A DNA stretch of 17,244 nucleotides from Propionibacterium sp. (lineage in GTDB: Bacteria > Actinomycetota > Actinomycetes > Propionibacteriales > Propionibacteriaceae): positions 1 through 17,244 of the forward strand of contig JALHFX010000083.1 in the NCBI GenBank assembly GCA_022837595.1. Reading direction: 5' to 3'. The translations under genes were made by a program, and so were the position numbers. The stretch's first letter is position 1. Every line of letters starts with the position of its first letter. Positions 1 to 7,345 of this stretch are shown here, one piece after another. Under the pieces are notes generated by a model. It did no database searches, had not been told where the DNA came from, and saw nothing but the letters and a program-made list of their open reading frames with translations.

Positions 1-71
1 CGGTGGACTCGATCCTGGTCGAGGTCCGTGAGGCCGTTCAGGGCGGACAGGCTCTGGTCACGCTGGCCTGA
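1..71 (+). CDS. C-terminal end of a biotin carboxyl carrier-like protein (partial)
   Basis: Only the last 22 codons are in the window (frame from base 3, TGA at 69-71). The tail has the pattern ILVEVREAVQGGQALVTLA. This closely follows the end of the propionibacterial transcarboxylase 1.3S biotin subunit (remembered as VLVKERDAVQGGQGLIKIG), with the shared AVQGGQ turn and the final hydrophobic strand of a biotinyl-domain hammerhead. The biotinylated Lys (MKM motif) would lie about 35 residues upstream, outside the window. If correct, the protein carries carboxybiotin for methylmalonyl-CoA carboxyltransferase or an acyl-CoA carboxylase in the cytoplasm. A strong hairpin follows 20 bases after the stop. 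The assignment is based on a short tail only. Confidence 0.6.
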   Translation, partial: VDSILVEVREAVQGGQALVTLA

Positions 72-90
72 GCCTTCGTTTGAACTGACT

Positions 91-137
91 GATCGGGGGT
101 GCTGGTCGTCCAATTGGATGACCAGCACCCCCCGATT
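91..137 (+). terminator. Long hairpin terminator after the biotin-carrier gene
   Basis: Arms at 92-111 and 116-136 form an almost uninterrupted stem with one extra C in the right arm and an AATT loop. It begins 20 bases after the TGA of the upstream gene. There is no clear T-tract, as is common in high-GC actinobacteria. Confidence 0.75.
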
Positions 138-162
138 GTGTTCGTCATGAGGTCCAGAAGTT

Positions 163-209
163 TATCGAGTTCACTTTTTCCTCGTATAGCCGAAAAAGTG
201 AACTCGATA
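163..209. repeat. Perfect 18-bp AT-rich inverted repeat
   Basis: The arms TATCGAGTTCACTTTTTC (163-180) and its exact reverse complement (192-209) flank an 11-base loop. It lies between the upstream terminator and the gdx leader. It could be a second, bidirectional terminator, but the T-run lies inside the stem rather than after it. A protein-binding operator is the alternative. The arms are AT-rich compared with the flanks. Confidence 0.6.
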
Positions 210-304
210 TCGCGCCCAAACGGTACCGCCCGGGGATGGGGGTGAGTCGGGCGGGATCTGGTTGGTCTCGTGGCTAAACTCGGTGGCGGTATCGGTTTTC
301 GATA

Positions 305-347
305 CCGCGGACGAGTGGCCCGCCGTACCCGCCCATGCACGACGGTC
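305..347 (+). promoter_or_regulatory. Guanidine-III (ykkC-III) riboswitch controlling gdx
   Basis: The stretch contains the conserved blocks of the guanidine-III class in the right order: GCGG-ACGAG (307-315), GCCGTACCCGC (322-332) and CACGACGG (338-345). The expected H-type pseudoknot can be drawn. P1 pairs 307-310 with 329-332, and P2 pairs 322-326 with 342-346, with one G-U pair. The aptamer ends about 10 bases before the GGAG ribosome-binding site (356-359) of an SMR gene of the Gdx type, the classical target of guanidine riboswitches. Guanidinium binding is expected to expose the ribosome-binding site and switch translation on. The match was made by eye against the remembered consensus and the Thermobifida fusca example. 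Confidence 0.85.
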
Positions 348-366
348 GAGGCAACGGAGTCGACCA

Positions 367-681
367 ATGTCATGGTTCATCTTGATTCTTTCTGGACTGA
401 TGGAGACGGTCTGGGCCTCCGCGCTGGCTCACAGCGATGGTTTCCGCAACACCAAGATGGTCATCGTCTTCCTGATTGCGATGGTGGCGTCGATGGCAGG
501 CCTGGGGCTGGCGCTCAAGGATCTTCCGATCGGTACGGCCTATGCGGTTTGGACCGGAATCGGGGCTGTGGGCACTGCGGCCGTGGGAATGATCTTGTTC
601 GGTGACCCCGTCTCGGTCGGACGCATCGTCTGCTTGGTGCTGATCGTCAGTGGCATCGTCGGGCTGAAAGTCCTCAACTGA
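367..681 (+). CDS. gdx: Gdx/SugE-type SMR guanidinium exporter
   Basis: This is a 104-residue inner-membrane protein with four hydrophobic helices, the usual length for small multidrug resistance proteins. It has the SMR proton/substrate glutamate E13 in the motif GLMETVWA and the subtype signature AYAVWTGIGAVG. The sequence is close to the guanidinium exporter Gdx (old name SugE) rather than to the EmrE drug exporter. Dual-topology dimers of this family exchange guanidinium for protons. The ATG at 367 is chosen because GGAG lies 7 bases upstream and the protein then begins MSWFILI like other Gdx proteins; an upstream TTG (262) would run through the riboswitch. Only one SMR gene is present, as expected for Gdx homodimers. 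It is regulated by the guanidine-III riboswitch in its leader. A perfect 15-bp terminator stem follows. Confidence 0.93.
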   Translation: MSWFILILSGLMETVWASALAHSDGFRNTKMVIVFLIAMVASMAGLGLALKDLPIGTAYAVWTGIGAVGTAAVGMILFGDPVSVGRIVCLVLIVSGIVGLKVLN

Positions 682-693
682 GCGATTGAGTGT

Positions 694-737
694 CTGCTCA
701 GCCACGAGAACCCGGCCCGCTCCTCGTGGCTGAGCAG
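694..737. terminator. Terminator hairpin between convergent gdx and SDR genes
   Basis: A perfect 15-bp stem (694-708 with 723-737) encloses a 14-base loop, 12 bases after the gdx stop codon. It can act on both strands because the next gene is convergent. Confidence 0.8.
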
Positions 738-755
738 CTGCCCCGCATAGCACGC

Positions 756-781
756 CCACGCCGGCCTCAGTATCGGCGTGG
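756..781 (-). terminator. Hairpin downstream of the SDR gene
   Basis: The 8-bp GC-rich stem CCACGCCG (756-763) with CGGCGTGG (774-781) has a 10-base loop. It begins 32 bases beyond the SDR stop on the minus strand, the position of a terminator. Confidence 0.5.
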
Positions 782-813
782 CCTCAGGAACGATCGAGGC
801 AGCCAAATCGGGG

Positions 814-1575
814 TTAGTCGCGTGCGACTTTCCAGTTGGAGGCCTGCGCGCGCGGCCTGATCACCAGCCTGTCGATGTTGACATGCTCTGGGAGTACCGA
901 GATCCAGCGCACCGCCTCGGCGATATCTTCGGCGACTAATGGGGCCTGTACACCGGCGTAGACCAGGTCGGCTTTCGACTGGTCTCCACCGAAGCGCACG
1001 AGCGAGAACTCCTCGGTGCGCACCATTCCAGGGCTGATCTCGCAGACACGCACCGGGCGTCCGGCTAATTCCAGGCGTAGTGAGCCAGCCATATAACGTT
1101 CGGCTGCCTTAACCCCGCAATAGCCGCCACCACCCTCATATGCGGTTTCGGCCGCGGTCGAGGTGATGAAGATGATTGCCCCGTGGGCAGCTTCGACCGC
1201 GCCCAGCAGTGCTTGGGTTACCTGGAGTGTGCCAGCCACGTTGATCTGGTACATCCGCTCCCAGTCGCTGACATTGGCGGTAGCAACCGGGTCTTGCCCC
1301 AGCGCGCCGCCGGCGTTGTTCACCAAGACATCACACCTCGGGCCCACAACGGCTGCCAGGGCGTCGACTTGATCCCGGTCTGTCACATCGCAGGCGAACG
1401 CTACCCCACCGATCTCTTCGGCGAGCGCCTTGAGCCGGTCGAGGCGGCGTGCCGCGCAATAGACCTTGAATCCTTCGGATGCCAGCGCCCGAGCGCTCGC
1501 GGCACCAATACCGCTGGACGCGCCGGTGACGACTGCGATCTTTTGTTCGTTCGATGAAGAAGCGAGAGAACTCAT
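814..1575 (-). CDS. SDR-family NADP-dependent oxidoreductase, YdfG-like
   Basis: This is a 253-residue cytoplasmic classical short-chain dehydrogenase. It has the cofactor motif TGASSGIG (17-24), Arg43-Arg44 after the second strand (favours NADPH), DV at 63-64, NNAG (86-89), and the catalytic triad Ser139, Tyr152 and Lys156 (YCGVK). The C-terminal stretch PEHVNIDRLVIRPRAQ is typical of the YdfG group, which reduces 3-hydroxy acids and serine or malonic semialdehyde-type substrates. The actual substrate cannot be read from the sequence. The start is the ATG at 1573-1575, giving a usual family length. The peptidase gene upstream on the same strand is separated by 91 bases and a terminator-like hairpin, so it is probably its own transcription unit. 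Confidence 0.85.
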   Translation of the reverse strand: MSSLASSSNEQKIAVVTGASSGIGAASARALASEGFKVYCAARRLDRLKALAEEIGGVAFACDVTDRDQVDALAAVVGPRCDVLVNNAGGALGQDPVATANVSDWERMYQINVAGTLQVTQALLGAVEAAHGAIIFITSTAAETAYEGGGGYCGVKAAERYMAGSLRLELAGRPVRVCEISPGMVRTEEFSLVRFGGDQSKADLVYAGVQAPLVAEDIAEAVRWISVLPEHVNIDRLVIRPRAQASNWKVARD

Positions 1576-1587
1576 GGTTTCGATTGT

Positions 1588-1618
1588 CCCTCATCGGCAG
1601 GAGTCACTGCCATGAGGG
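1588..1618 (-). terminator. Hairpin downstream of the peptidase gene
   Basis: CCCTCAT (1588-1594) pairs with ATGAGGG (1612-1618), and the inner GGCAG (1596-1600) pairs with CTGCC (1607-1611), with one bulged C. It lies 48 bases beyond the stop of the minus-strand peptidase gene and just upstream of the SDR start. Confidence 0.55.
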
Positions 1619-1666
1619 GGTCTCTCGCTCACCGGGACCGACCGTAGCGATGCTACCGGGCTACCA

Positions 1667-2728
1667 TCATTTGGTCGCGCCGGGCAGCCAAACCGCTGAC
1701 CAACCGATGATCGGCTCGTGCCAGTCGTCGGCAGGGGTGTTGATGGACATCGTCCCGACACCCGTGCTGGCGCCGTTGCTGTAGATCATGCCATCGCCCG
1801 CGTACATGGCCACATGCCCGAAGGGGTTGCCGCTCGGGCCGCCGTCGTACCAGATCAGTGCGCCAACCGGAATCCTGCTCATGTCGGTTTGCATCATGCC
1901 TGCATCAGAAATAACGGCTGCGGCGTCCTGTGCACTGTTGATACCTGCGCTGGAGTAGCCATAGAAGGTCGAGACCAGAGCCAGACACATGTTGCCGTAG
2001 TTCTGATCGCCGACCATCGAAGCGGCCTTGGCCATCGCTTCTTCGGGGGTATTGGACGGAAGCTGGCCCGGGGCGTTGATGCCTTCGATGGAAGGCTCGG
2101 GAGTCAGTGCCATCACCGGCTGGCTGGCGGCCATCTCCTTGAGTTCGGGACGCGCGGTATTGCGGCTGATCTGATCATCGACTCGAGAAATGGTATTGGT
2201 TTCAGGAGTGATCGAAGCCAAGATCGCGTTAGGGCCGATCCGGTCTTGCGCGGAGCTTGTTTGGACTGACATTCCGACACCGGTGAAGGTGATGGCCGCG
2301 GCCAAGCCGAGGGCACCGATGGTGCCGCGACGACGACGAACCCGTCGCGCGGCGAAGGCGCTGGGTTCGGGAGCGATGGTGGATCCGGTCGCCAAAATGG
2401 CAGTGGTATCAAACGCCTCGGCAGCGATCGTCGCCTCGAGCGCTTCAGCCGCACGGCGCGCCTCAGCAGCTCGCGCTACCGGACCTGCAATTGCGGCCAC
2501 CAGCACCGCACTCTGTGCGGCCGCGACGCTATCCATCGCACGGCGTGCCTGGCAGCGGCGAGGGGCGGCAAACTCATCGATGGTGATCTCGTCGATGGTG
2601 TCGGTGAGCGCGCGGCGCGCTGGTTCGGGTGCGTATGACACAGACCGTGTAGCGAGGCTTTGAGCCGGTTCGTCATTGCTTGAGAACTGGTCTTTGGTGT
2701 CTACCGGAAGTGCCCTTGCTGCAGCCAT
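1667..2728 (-). CDS. Membrane-anchored or secreted NlpC/P60-CHAP-like cysteine peptidase
   Basis: With the ATG at 2726-2728 the protein has 353 residues. That start is preferred over an upstream one at 2767 because GAGG lies 6 bases before it. Residues 1-130 are polar and Ala/Arg-rich without a recognisable domain. An RRVRRRRG stretch and a hydrophobic segment (about 135-157) followed by SSAQ form a membrane anchor or late signal peptide. The catalytic-type domain covers about 225-353, with Cys248 in YGNMCLALV and His305 in FGHVAMYAGDG. This is the layout of NlpC/P60 and CHAP peptidoglycan amidases/endopeptidases, so a cell-wall remodelling role outside the membrane is inferred. The roughly 130-residue cytoplasmic extension is unusual for the family. 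It is divergent from gpmA and has a structured 5' leader. Confidence 0.75.
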   Translation of the reverse strand: MAAARALPVDTKDQFSSNDEPAQSLATRSVSYAPEPARRALTDTIDEITIDEFAAPRRCQARRAMDSVAAAQSAVLVAAIAGPVARAAEARRAAEALEATIAAEAFDTTAILATGSTIAPEPSAFAARRVRRRRGTIGALGLAAAITFTGVGMSVQTSSAQDRIGPNAILASITPETNTISRVDDQISRNTARPELKEMAASQPVMALTPEPSIEGINAPGQLPSNTPEEAMAKAASMVGDQNYGNMCLALVSTFYGYSSAGINSAQDAAAVISDAGMMQTDMSRIPVGALIWYDGGPSGNPFGHVAMYAGDGMIYSNGASTGVGTMSINTPADDWHEPIIGWSAVWLPGATK

Positions 2729-2740
2729 GTTTTTCCTCAA

Positions 2741-2832
2741 CAACCCAACTTCGGGTTGTTTGCGCAACCCGTGACGCTTGATTGAATCTTCCTTAAACCT
2801 GAGAGGAAACCTCGGTTTCTTTAAGGAATCTT
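2741..2832 (-). promoter_or_regulatory. Structured 5' leader of the peptidase gene
   Basis: Two hairpins lie just upstream of the peptidase start. One is CAACCC (2741-2746) with GGGTTG (2753-2758), immediately before the ribosome-binding site. The other is a longer imperfect element in which CCTTAAA (2791-2797) pairs with TTTAAGG (2820-2826) around inner AAACC/GGTTT and GAGG/CCTC pairs. They could modulate translation or transcript stability. No known riboswitch consensus was recognised. Confidence 0.4.
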
Positions 2833-2990
2833 AAGGCTCCGTGTCTGCCCGCGCAAATTGAGGTGGTTGAGATTGGCACCGAGTTGCCGCGGCTGGGTGA
2901 TTGCAGGGTCAAACACCTGGTCTTGATTTCCGGCGCAACAGCATTCTCAGTCAGCCTCCTCACAAGCGAACTCATCGTTAGGATTAGCTC

Positions 2991-3740
2991 ATGACCTACA
3001 AGCTCATCCTGCTCCGCCACGGCGAGAGCGAATGGAACTCCTTGAATCTGTTCACCGGTTGGGTGGACGTCGACCTATCCGAGAAGGGTGTTGCCGAGGC
3101 CAAGCGCGGTGGTGAGCTGCTGGCCGAGCAGGGTTTACTGCCCGACAAGCTGCACACCTCTTTGCTTCGCCGTGCGATCCATACGGCTTATCTTGCGTTG
3201 GACAACTGTGATCGGCACTGGATCGAGGTGCAGCGCTCCTGGCGGCTCAACGAGCGTCACTACGGAGCACTACAAGGGCTCGACAAAGCCGACACGCTGG
3301 CGAAGTACGGCGAGACGCAATTCATGCAATGGCGTCGTAGCTACGATGTGCCGCCGCCCCCACTCGATCCCGATGCCAAGTACTCGCAGTTCAATGATGT
3401 GCGCTATGCCGATATTCCGGCAGATGAACGTCCGCGTACAGAGTGCTTGAAGGATGTCGTTGCTCGGATGCTGCCTTACTGGGAGTCTGACATCAAGCCA
3501 GATCTGACCACCGGTAAGACCGTCCTGATTGCCGCGCACGGCAACTCGCTGCGTGCGCTGGTCAAGCACCTGGACCAGATTTCAGATGAGGACATCGCCT
3601 CGTTGAATATTCCTACGGGTATTCCGCTGCTCTACGAGTTGGACGACGACTTCCAGCCCGTCACTCGTGGTGGCCGCTATCTCGACCCCGAGGCCGCTGA
3701 AGCCGGCCAGAAGGCTGTGGCTGCTCAGGGCAAGAAGTAA
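2991..3740 (+). CDS. gpmA: 2,3-bisphosphoglycerate-dependent phosphoglycerate mutase
   Basis: This 249-residue cytoplasmic enzyme interconverts 3- and 2-phosphoglycerate in glycolysis and gluconeogenesis. It has the phosphohistidine signature LLRHGESEWN with His10, the downstream NERHYG motif with Glu88, and the second catalytic histidine His183 in AAHGNS. Length and sequence match dPGM (GpmA) rather than the short cobalamin-phosphatase-like relatives. The start is the ATG at 2991 with AGGA 9 bases upstream. It is transcribed divergently from the peptidase gene and ends in a perfect hairpin. In Mycobacterium tuberculosis the orthologue gpm1 is next to senX3-regX3. Here senX3 is 5.4 kb away, with a mannitol cassette between them. 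Confidence 0.96.
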   Translation: MTYKLILLRHGESEWNSLNLFTGWVDVDLSEKGVAEAKRGGELLAEQGLLPDKLHTSLLRRAIHTAYLALDNCDRHWIEVQRSWRLNERHYGALQGLDKADTLAKYGETQFMQWRRSYDVPPPPLDPDAKYSQFNDVRYADIPADERPRTECLKDVVARMLPYWESDIKPDLTTGKTVLIAAHGNSLRALVKHLDQISDEDIASLNIPTGIPLLYELDDDFQPVTRGGRYLDPEAAEAGQKAVAAQGKK

Positions 3741-3774
3741 ACTTGATCGCTCCGCTCGAGTCAGTAAGACCGGA

Positions 3775-3816
3775 GAGAGAGCCGGAAGTATTCCTCGGAA
3801 TACTTCCGGCTCTCTC
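3775..3816 (+). terminator. Perfect 20-bp terminator stem after gpmA
   Basis: Bases 3775-3794 are exactly complementary to 3797-3816 around a tight loop (effectively CTCG), 34 bases after the gpmA stop. It separates gpmA from the mannitol operon. Confidence 0.85.
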
Positions 3817-3860
3817 ATATGCAGACTGGTGTGCAGGTGTTCTTAGCGGCTTCTCAGAAA

Positions 3861-3967
3861 GCGTAAGTCAAGCGTACGTCATGCAATTGGCCTTTCGCTA
3901 GCTATTACATCCAGACGTGACTAGCTGATACCGTGAGCCAAACGGGTTATGCAGGCAGTCGCTAGCA
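3861..3967 (+). promoter_or_regulatory. Repeat-containing region upstream of the mannitol operon
   Basis: The region holds a near-perfect tandem repeat, GCGTAAGTCA (3861-3870) and GCGTACGTCA (3872-3881), 11 bases apart. It also has three CTAGC-containing sites: GCTAGCT at 3897, CTAGCT at 3921 and GCTAGC at 3961, the first two about 23 bases apart. This is the only place for the mtlAD promoter and operators. No convincing -35/-10 pair was found, and no mannitol regulator gene lies nearby. Confidence 0.35.
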
Positions 3968-4011
3968 GACCTAACATGCCCACGATTGTTTACACCGACA
4001 AGGGGTTTACC

Positions 4012-6006
4012 TTGAGCGAAACTGAGACCGCGCGCGGTGGCGCGCGCGTAGCAATTCAGAAGTTCGGAACATTCCTCTCAGGAATGATCATGCCGAACAT
4101 CCCGGCGTTGATCGCCTGGGGCTTACTGACGGCCTTCTTCATTCCAGCCGGCTGGGTGCCGAACGACGGCTTCGCCCTGATGGTGGGGCCCACTATCCAC
4201 TACTTGTTGCCGCTGCTGATCGCCAACACCGGCGGCCGCATGGTCTACGACTTCCGAGGAGGCGTTGTCGGCACGCTGGCCACCATGGGTGCCATTGCTG
4301 GCTCCGACCATCTGATTGCCCAATTCAACGCAACCCTTGCCCCCGATGTCGCTCCACTCGGCGAGATCCACATGTTCATCGGGGCCATGATGATGGGCCC
4401 GCTCGGCGCCTGGGTGATGAAGAAGCTCGACGGGCTGTGGGCCGGCAAGGTCAAGGCCGGATTCGAGATGCTTGTCGACATGTTCTCAGCAGGCATTGCT
4501 GGCTTCCTGCTGATGCTCTTCAGCTTTGTCGTGGTCGCTCGCATCGTCAACTTCATCATGGACGTGTTGGGCGCCGGCGTGGACTGGCTGATCAACCTCC
4601 ATCTCCTGCCTTTGGTGAGCATCATCATCGAACCTGCCAAGGTCTTCTTCCTGAACAACGCGATCAACCATGGCGTCCTGACACCGTTGGGTACCGCCCA
4701 AGCGTCTGAGACCGGTAAGTCGATTCTCTTCCTTCTCGAGTCGAATCCCGGCCCGGGCCTGGGTCTTCTGATCGCCTACAGCATCTTCGGTCTGGGCGCT
4801 GCGAAGGCGTCGGCCCCCGGCGCAGCCATCATTCAGTTCTTCGGTGGCATCCACGAGATCTACTTCCCGTACGTGTTGATGAAGCCGCAGCTGCTCATCG
4901 CCATGATCCTCGGCGGTATGACCGGCGTCACCACTAATATGCTCTTCGGTTCTGGCCTGCGCGCTCCGGCTGCCCCGGGCTCAATCCTGGCAATCCTCGC
5001 TCAGACCGCAACCGACTCGTACGTTGGCGTCATTCTCTCGGTGATCTTCGCCGCTGCTGTCACCTTCGTAGTGGCGTCGATTATTCTCAGGGCTTCTCGC
5101 GCGAAAGATATCGAGAGCGGCGAGGCAGGCGATCTATCAGCTGCTATCACCGCAACCGAAGCCGCCAAGGGAAAGAAGTCGGCTGCGTTGTCCGCGCTCG
5201 GCTCGTCGACCAAGAAGCCGGATGCTCCTATCACTTCGATCGTCTTCGCGTGCGATGCGGGCATGGGCTCCAGTGCCATGGGCGCCAGCGTGCTGCGCAA
5301 GAAGATCAAGGATGCCGGGTTCGACAATGTGACGGTCGTCAACAAGGCGGTTCGCAACCTCGAGGACAATGTTGATGTTCTGGTCACCCAGCGCGAACTC
5401 AGCGAACGCGCCATGGCGCTTGCCCCGAGCTCGATTCTGGTTACCGTCGACAACTTCATGAACTCGCCGCGCTATGACGAGGTCGTGGAACTGGTGGCAC
5501 AGTCCCACGCCGGTGGTGGCGCTGCGCCAGCCGCTGGAACTGTGGCTGCGAGCGAACCGGAGCGCGCCGTCGCCGCCGAATCAGAAGTGCTGGCCCCGTC
5601 CTCGGTGGTGCTTTCGGGCACGGCGACAGACGCGGCTTCAGCGATCGCCGAAGCGGGCAACCTATTGGTGGCTGCCGGTGGTGTGGAGCCGTCCTATGTC
5701 GATGCGATGCATGAGCGTGAGAAGCTCGTGTCGACTTATATGGGCAACTTCCTGGCGATCCCGCACGGTACCAATGAGGCGAAGGATTCGGTGCTGCGTT
5801 CCACCATGTCGTTCGTCCGCTACCCGAACGGCATCGACTGGAAAGGCAAGCCGGTGAAGTTCGTCGTCGGTATTGCGGGTGCGAACAACACGCACATGGA
5901 GATCCTTCAGAAGGTGGCCATCACCTTCAGCGATCTCAACCAGGTCGAAAAGCTGCTCGAAGCGACCACGGTCGACGAGGTCATCGATATTCTTGGGGAG
6001 GCATAG
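4012..6006 (+). CDS. mtlA: PTS mannitol transporter, fused IICBA
   Basis: This membrane protein of about 664 residues imports mannitol and releases mannitol 1-phosphate. The IIC membrane domain (about 20-360) begins with the hallmark FLSGMIMPNIPALIAWG and carries the GGIHEI motif (Glu282). A linker leads to IIB, with the phosphocysteine Cys414 in ACDAGMGSSAMGAS. A second Ala/Glu-rich linker leads to IIA, with the phosphohistidine His585 in AIPHGTNEAKDS. All three phosphotransfer sites are intact, so only general EI and HPr are needed. The TTG at 4012 is chosen because AAGGGG lies 6 bases upstream and only about 15 residues then precede the conserved IIC start. ATGs at 3949 and 3976 are in frame but lack a ribosome-binding site. 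mtlD follows after 2 bases. Confidence 0.95.
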   Translation: MSETETARGGARVAIQKFGTFLSGMIMPNIPALIAWGLLTAFFIPAGWVPNDGFALMVGPTIHYLLPLLIANTGGRMVYDFRGGVVGTLATMGAIAGSDHLIAQFNATLAPDVAPLGEIHMFIGAMMMGPLGAWVMKKLDGLWAGKVKAGFEMLVDMFSAGIAGFLLMLFSFVVVARIVNFIMDVLGAGVDWLINLHLLPLVSIIIEPAKVFFLNNAINHGVLTPLGTAQASETGKSILFLLESNPGPGLGLLIAYSIFGLGAAKASAPGAAIIQFFGGIHEIYFPYVLMKPQLLIAMILGGMTGVTTNMLFGSGLRAPAAPGSILAILAQTATDSYVGVILSVIFAAAVTFVVASIILRASRAKDIESGEAGDLSAAITATEAAKGKKSAALSALGSSTKKPDAPITSIVFACDAGMGSSAMGASVLRKKIKDAGFDNVTVVNKAVRNLEDNVDVLVTQRELSERAMALAPSSILVTVDNFMNSPRYDEVVELVAQSHAGGGAAPAAGTVAASEPERAVAAESEVLAPSSVVLSGTATDAASAIAEAGNLLVAAGGVEPSYVDAMHEREKLVSTYMGNFLAIPHGTNEAKDSVLRSTMSFVRYPNGIDWKGKPVKFVVGIAGANNTHMEILQKVAITFSDLNQVEKLLEATTVDEVIDILGEA

Positions 6007-6008
6007 GC

Positions 6009-7139
6009 ATGCGCGCAGTTCATTTCGGTGCAGGAAACATCGGACGTGGGTTCGTCGGCCTACTGCTCGCAGAGGCGGGTTATGAGCTGACGTTCGCGGA
6101 TGTCGCGGATCAGTTGATCAGTGAACTCCAGGCTGCCGATTCGTATGAGGTTCACGAGGTCGGCGATGAGTTGCGCACCCATGTGGTGACCGGTTTCTCG
6201 GCCATCAACTCCGCCAAAGATCCCGAAGCGCTCACCGAGGCGTTGTCAACTGCCGATGTGATTACTACCGCAGTCGGGGTCTCGATCCTGAAATTCGTGG
6301 CTCCGGCGATCGCCGCAGGCATCGCTGCACGATCGGCCGATGCTCCGCGCGTCGCGGTCATGGCTTGCGAAAACGCTATCGGTGGTACCCATATCCTCCA
6401 GGCCGAGATCCGCTCGAACTATGCCGGCGACGATCTCGACGAGCGGGCGATTTTCGCCAACACCGCGGTCGACCGTATCGTTCCCGCACAGGATCCTGGG
6501 CTCGATGTCACGGTGGAGAACTACTTCGAGTGGGCTATCGAGACTGGTCCGTTCGGGGATCAACGCCCTGAGATCCCAGGGGCCACCTGGGTGCCAGATC
6601 TTGCGCCCTACATCGAGCGCAAGCTCTTCACCGTCAACACCGGCCACGCGACGACAGCGTACTTCGGATATGCGGCTGGGGTGAGCAAGATCTCGGACGC
6701 GCTCAATGAGGGCGATATCGAGACCAAGGTCGCCGCAGTACTTGCCGAGACACGGTCGCTGCTGGTCGCCAAATACGGATTCGACCAAGCGGAGCTTGAG
6801 GCCTACGCAGCCAAGATCATGCGCCGTTTCGCGAACCCGTACCTTCCTGACACCGTGGAACGGGTTGGACGCTCCCCATTGCGCAAGCTCTCGCGCAATG
6901 ATCGTTTCGTCGGCCCGGCCTCGCAGTTGGCAGAGCGCGGGTTGTCCGCGGATGCGCTGCTGGCGGCGATGGGTGCAGCTCTGCGCTTCGACTACGCCGA
7001 GGATCCCGAAGCCGTCGAGTTGCAACGGCTTCTGGGCACCGAGCCTGCCGAAGTTGTCGTCGACGCCGTGACCGGGCTGGGAGCCGATCACCCGCTCTAT
7101 GCGGCGATGGTGGAACTAGTGAAGTCCGTACAGGGCTGA
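6009..7139 (+). CDS. mtlD: Mannitol-1-phosphate 5-dehydrogenase
   Basis: This 376-residue cytoplasmic enzyme oxidises mannitol 1-phosphate to fructose 6-phosphate with NAD+. It is a polyol-specific long-chain dehydrogenase. The N-terminal Rossmann motif is GAGNIGRG (7-14), and the active-site signature KLFTVNTGH has Lys205, Asn210 and His213. Length is normal for MtlD. The ATG at 6009 is two bases after the mtlA stop, and GGGGAGG at the end of mtlA serves as the ribosome-binding site, so the two genes are translationally linked. Together with mtlA it forms a complete two-gene mannitol pathway. A perfect terminator follows, and neither mtlR nor mtlF is present. Confidence 0.96.
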   Translation: MRAVHFGAGNIGRGFVGLLLAEAGYELTFADVADQLISELQAADSYEVHEVGDELRTHVVTGFSAINSAKDPEALTEALSTADVITTAVGVSILKFVAPAIAAGIAARSADAPRVAVMACENAIGGTHILQAEIRSNYAGDDLDERAIFANTAVDRIVPAQDPGLDVTVENYFEWAIETGPFGDQRPEIPGATWVPDLAPYIERKLFTVNTGHATTAYFGYAAGVSKISDALNEGDIETKVAAVLAETRSLLVAKYGFDQAELEAYAAKIMRRFANPYLPDTVERVGRSPLRKLSRNDRFVGPASQLAERGLSADALLAAMGAALRFDYAEDPEAVELQRLLGTEPAEVVVDAVTGLGADHPLYAAMVELVKSVQG

Positions 7140-7160
7140 TCGCAGTCACTGGCTGATCAA

Positions 7161-7200
7161 CAAGGGAGGGGCCCGATCGAATGATCGGGCCCCTCCCTTG
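7161..7200 (+). terminator. Terminator of the mannitol operon
   Basis: A perfect 18-bp GC-rich stem (7161-7178 with 7183-7200) carries a GAAT tetraloop, 21 bases after the mtlD stop. Confidence 0.9.
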
Positions 7201-7345
7201 CGTACGACTGCATCGAAGGCAAGCCGGTGGTATCTGTGGAGACCGCAGCTCGACCAAGGTCGCATCGAGAAATTGTCAAGTGCCGCCGAAGCCCACCGCG
7301 ACACTCTAGATTTGACTACGACGCATATCTCAGAAGGGCCCGAAC

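Noticed and set aside
163..209. Inverted repeat as ends of an insertion sequence
   Set aside because: The arms are only 11 bases apart, no transposase or target-site duplication is present, and nothing could be carried between them.
262..366. Upstream TTG start giving a 139-residue SMR protein
   Set aside because: The extra 35 codons are the riboswitch and its upstream hairpin, and the ATG at 367 has a good ribosome-binding site and gives the normal Gdx N-terminus.
370..759. Open frame of 129 codons opposite gdx
   Set aside because: It overlaps a convincing gene and its terminator, the product is low-complexity Asp/Arg/His-rich, and no ribosome-binding site was seen.
2768..2990. Possible cyclic di-AMP (ydaO) riboswitch before the cell-wall peptidase
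   Set aside because: Such riboswitches are common upstream of actinobacterial wall hydrolases, but the conserved CCGAATCC...CAGCTAACC-type blocks could not be found on the minus strand here.
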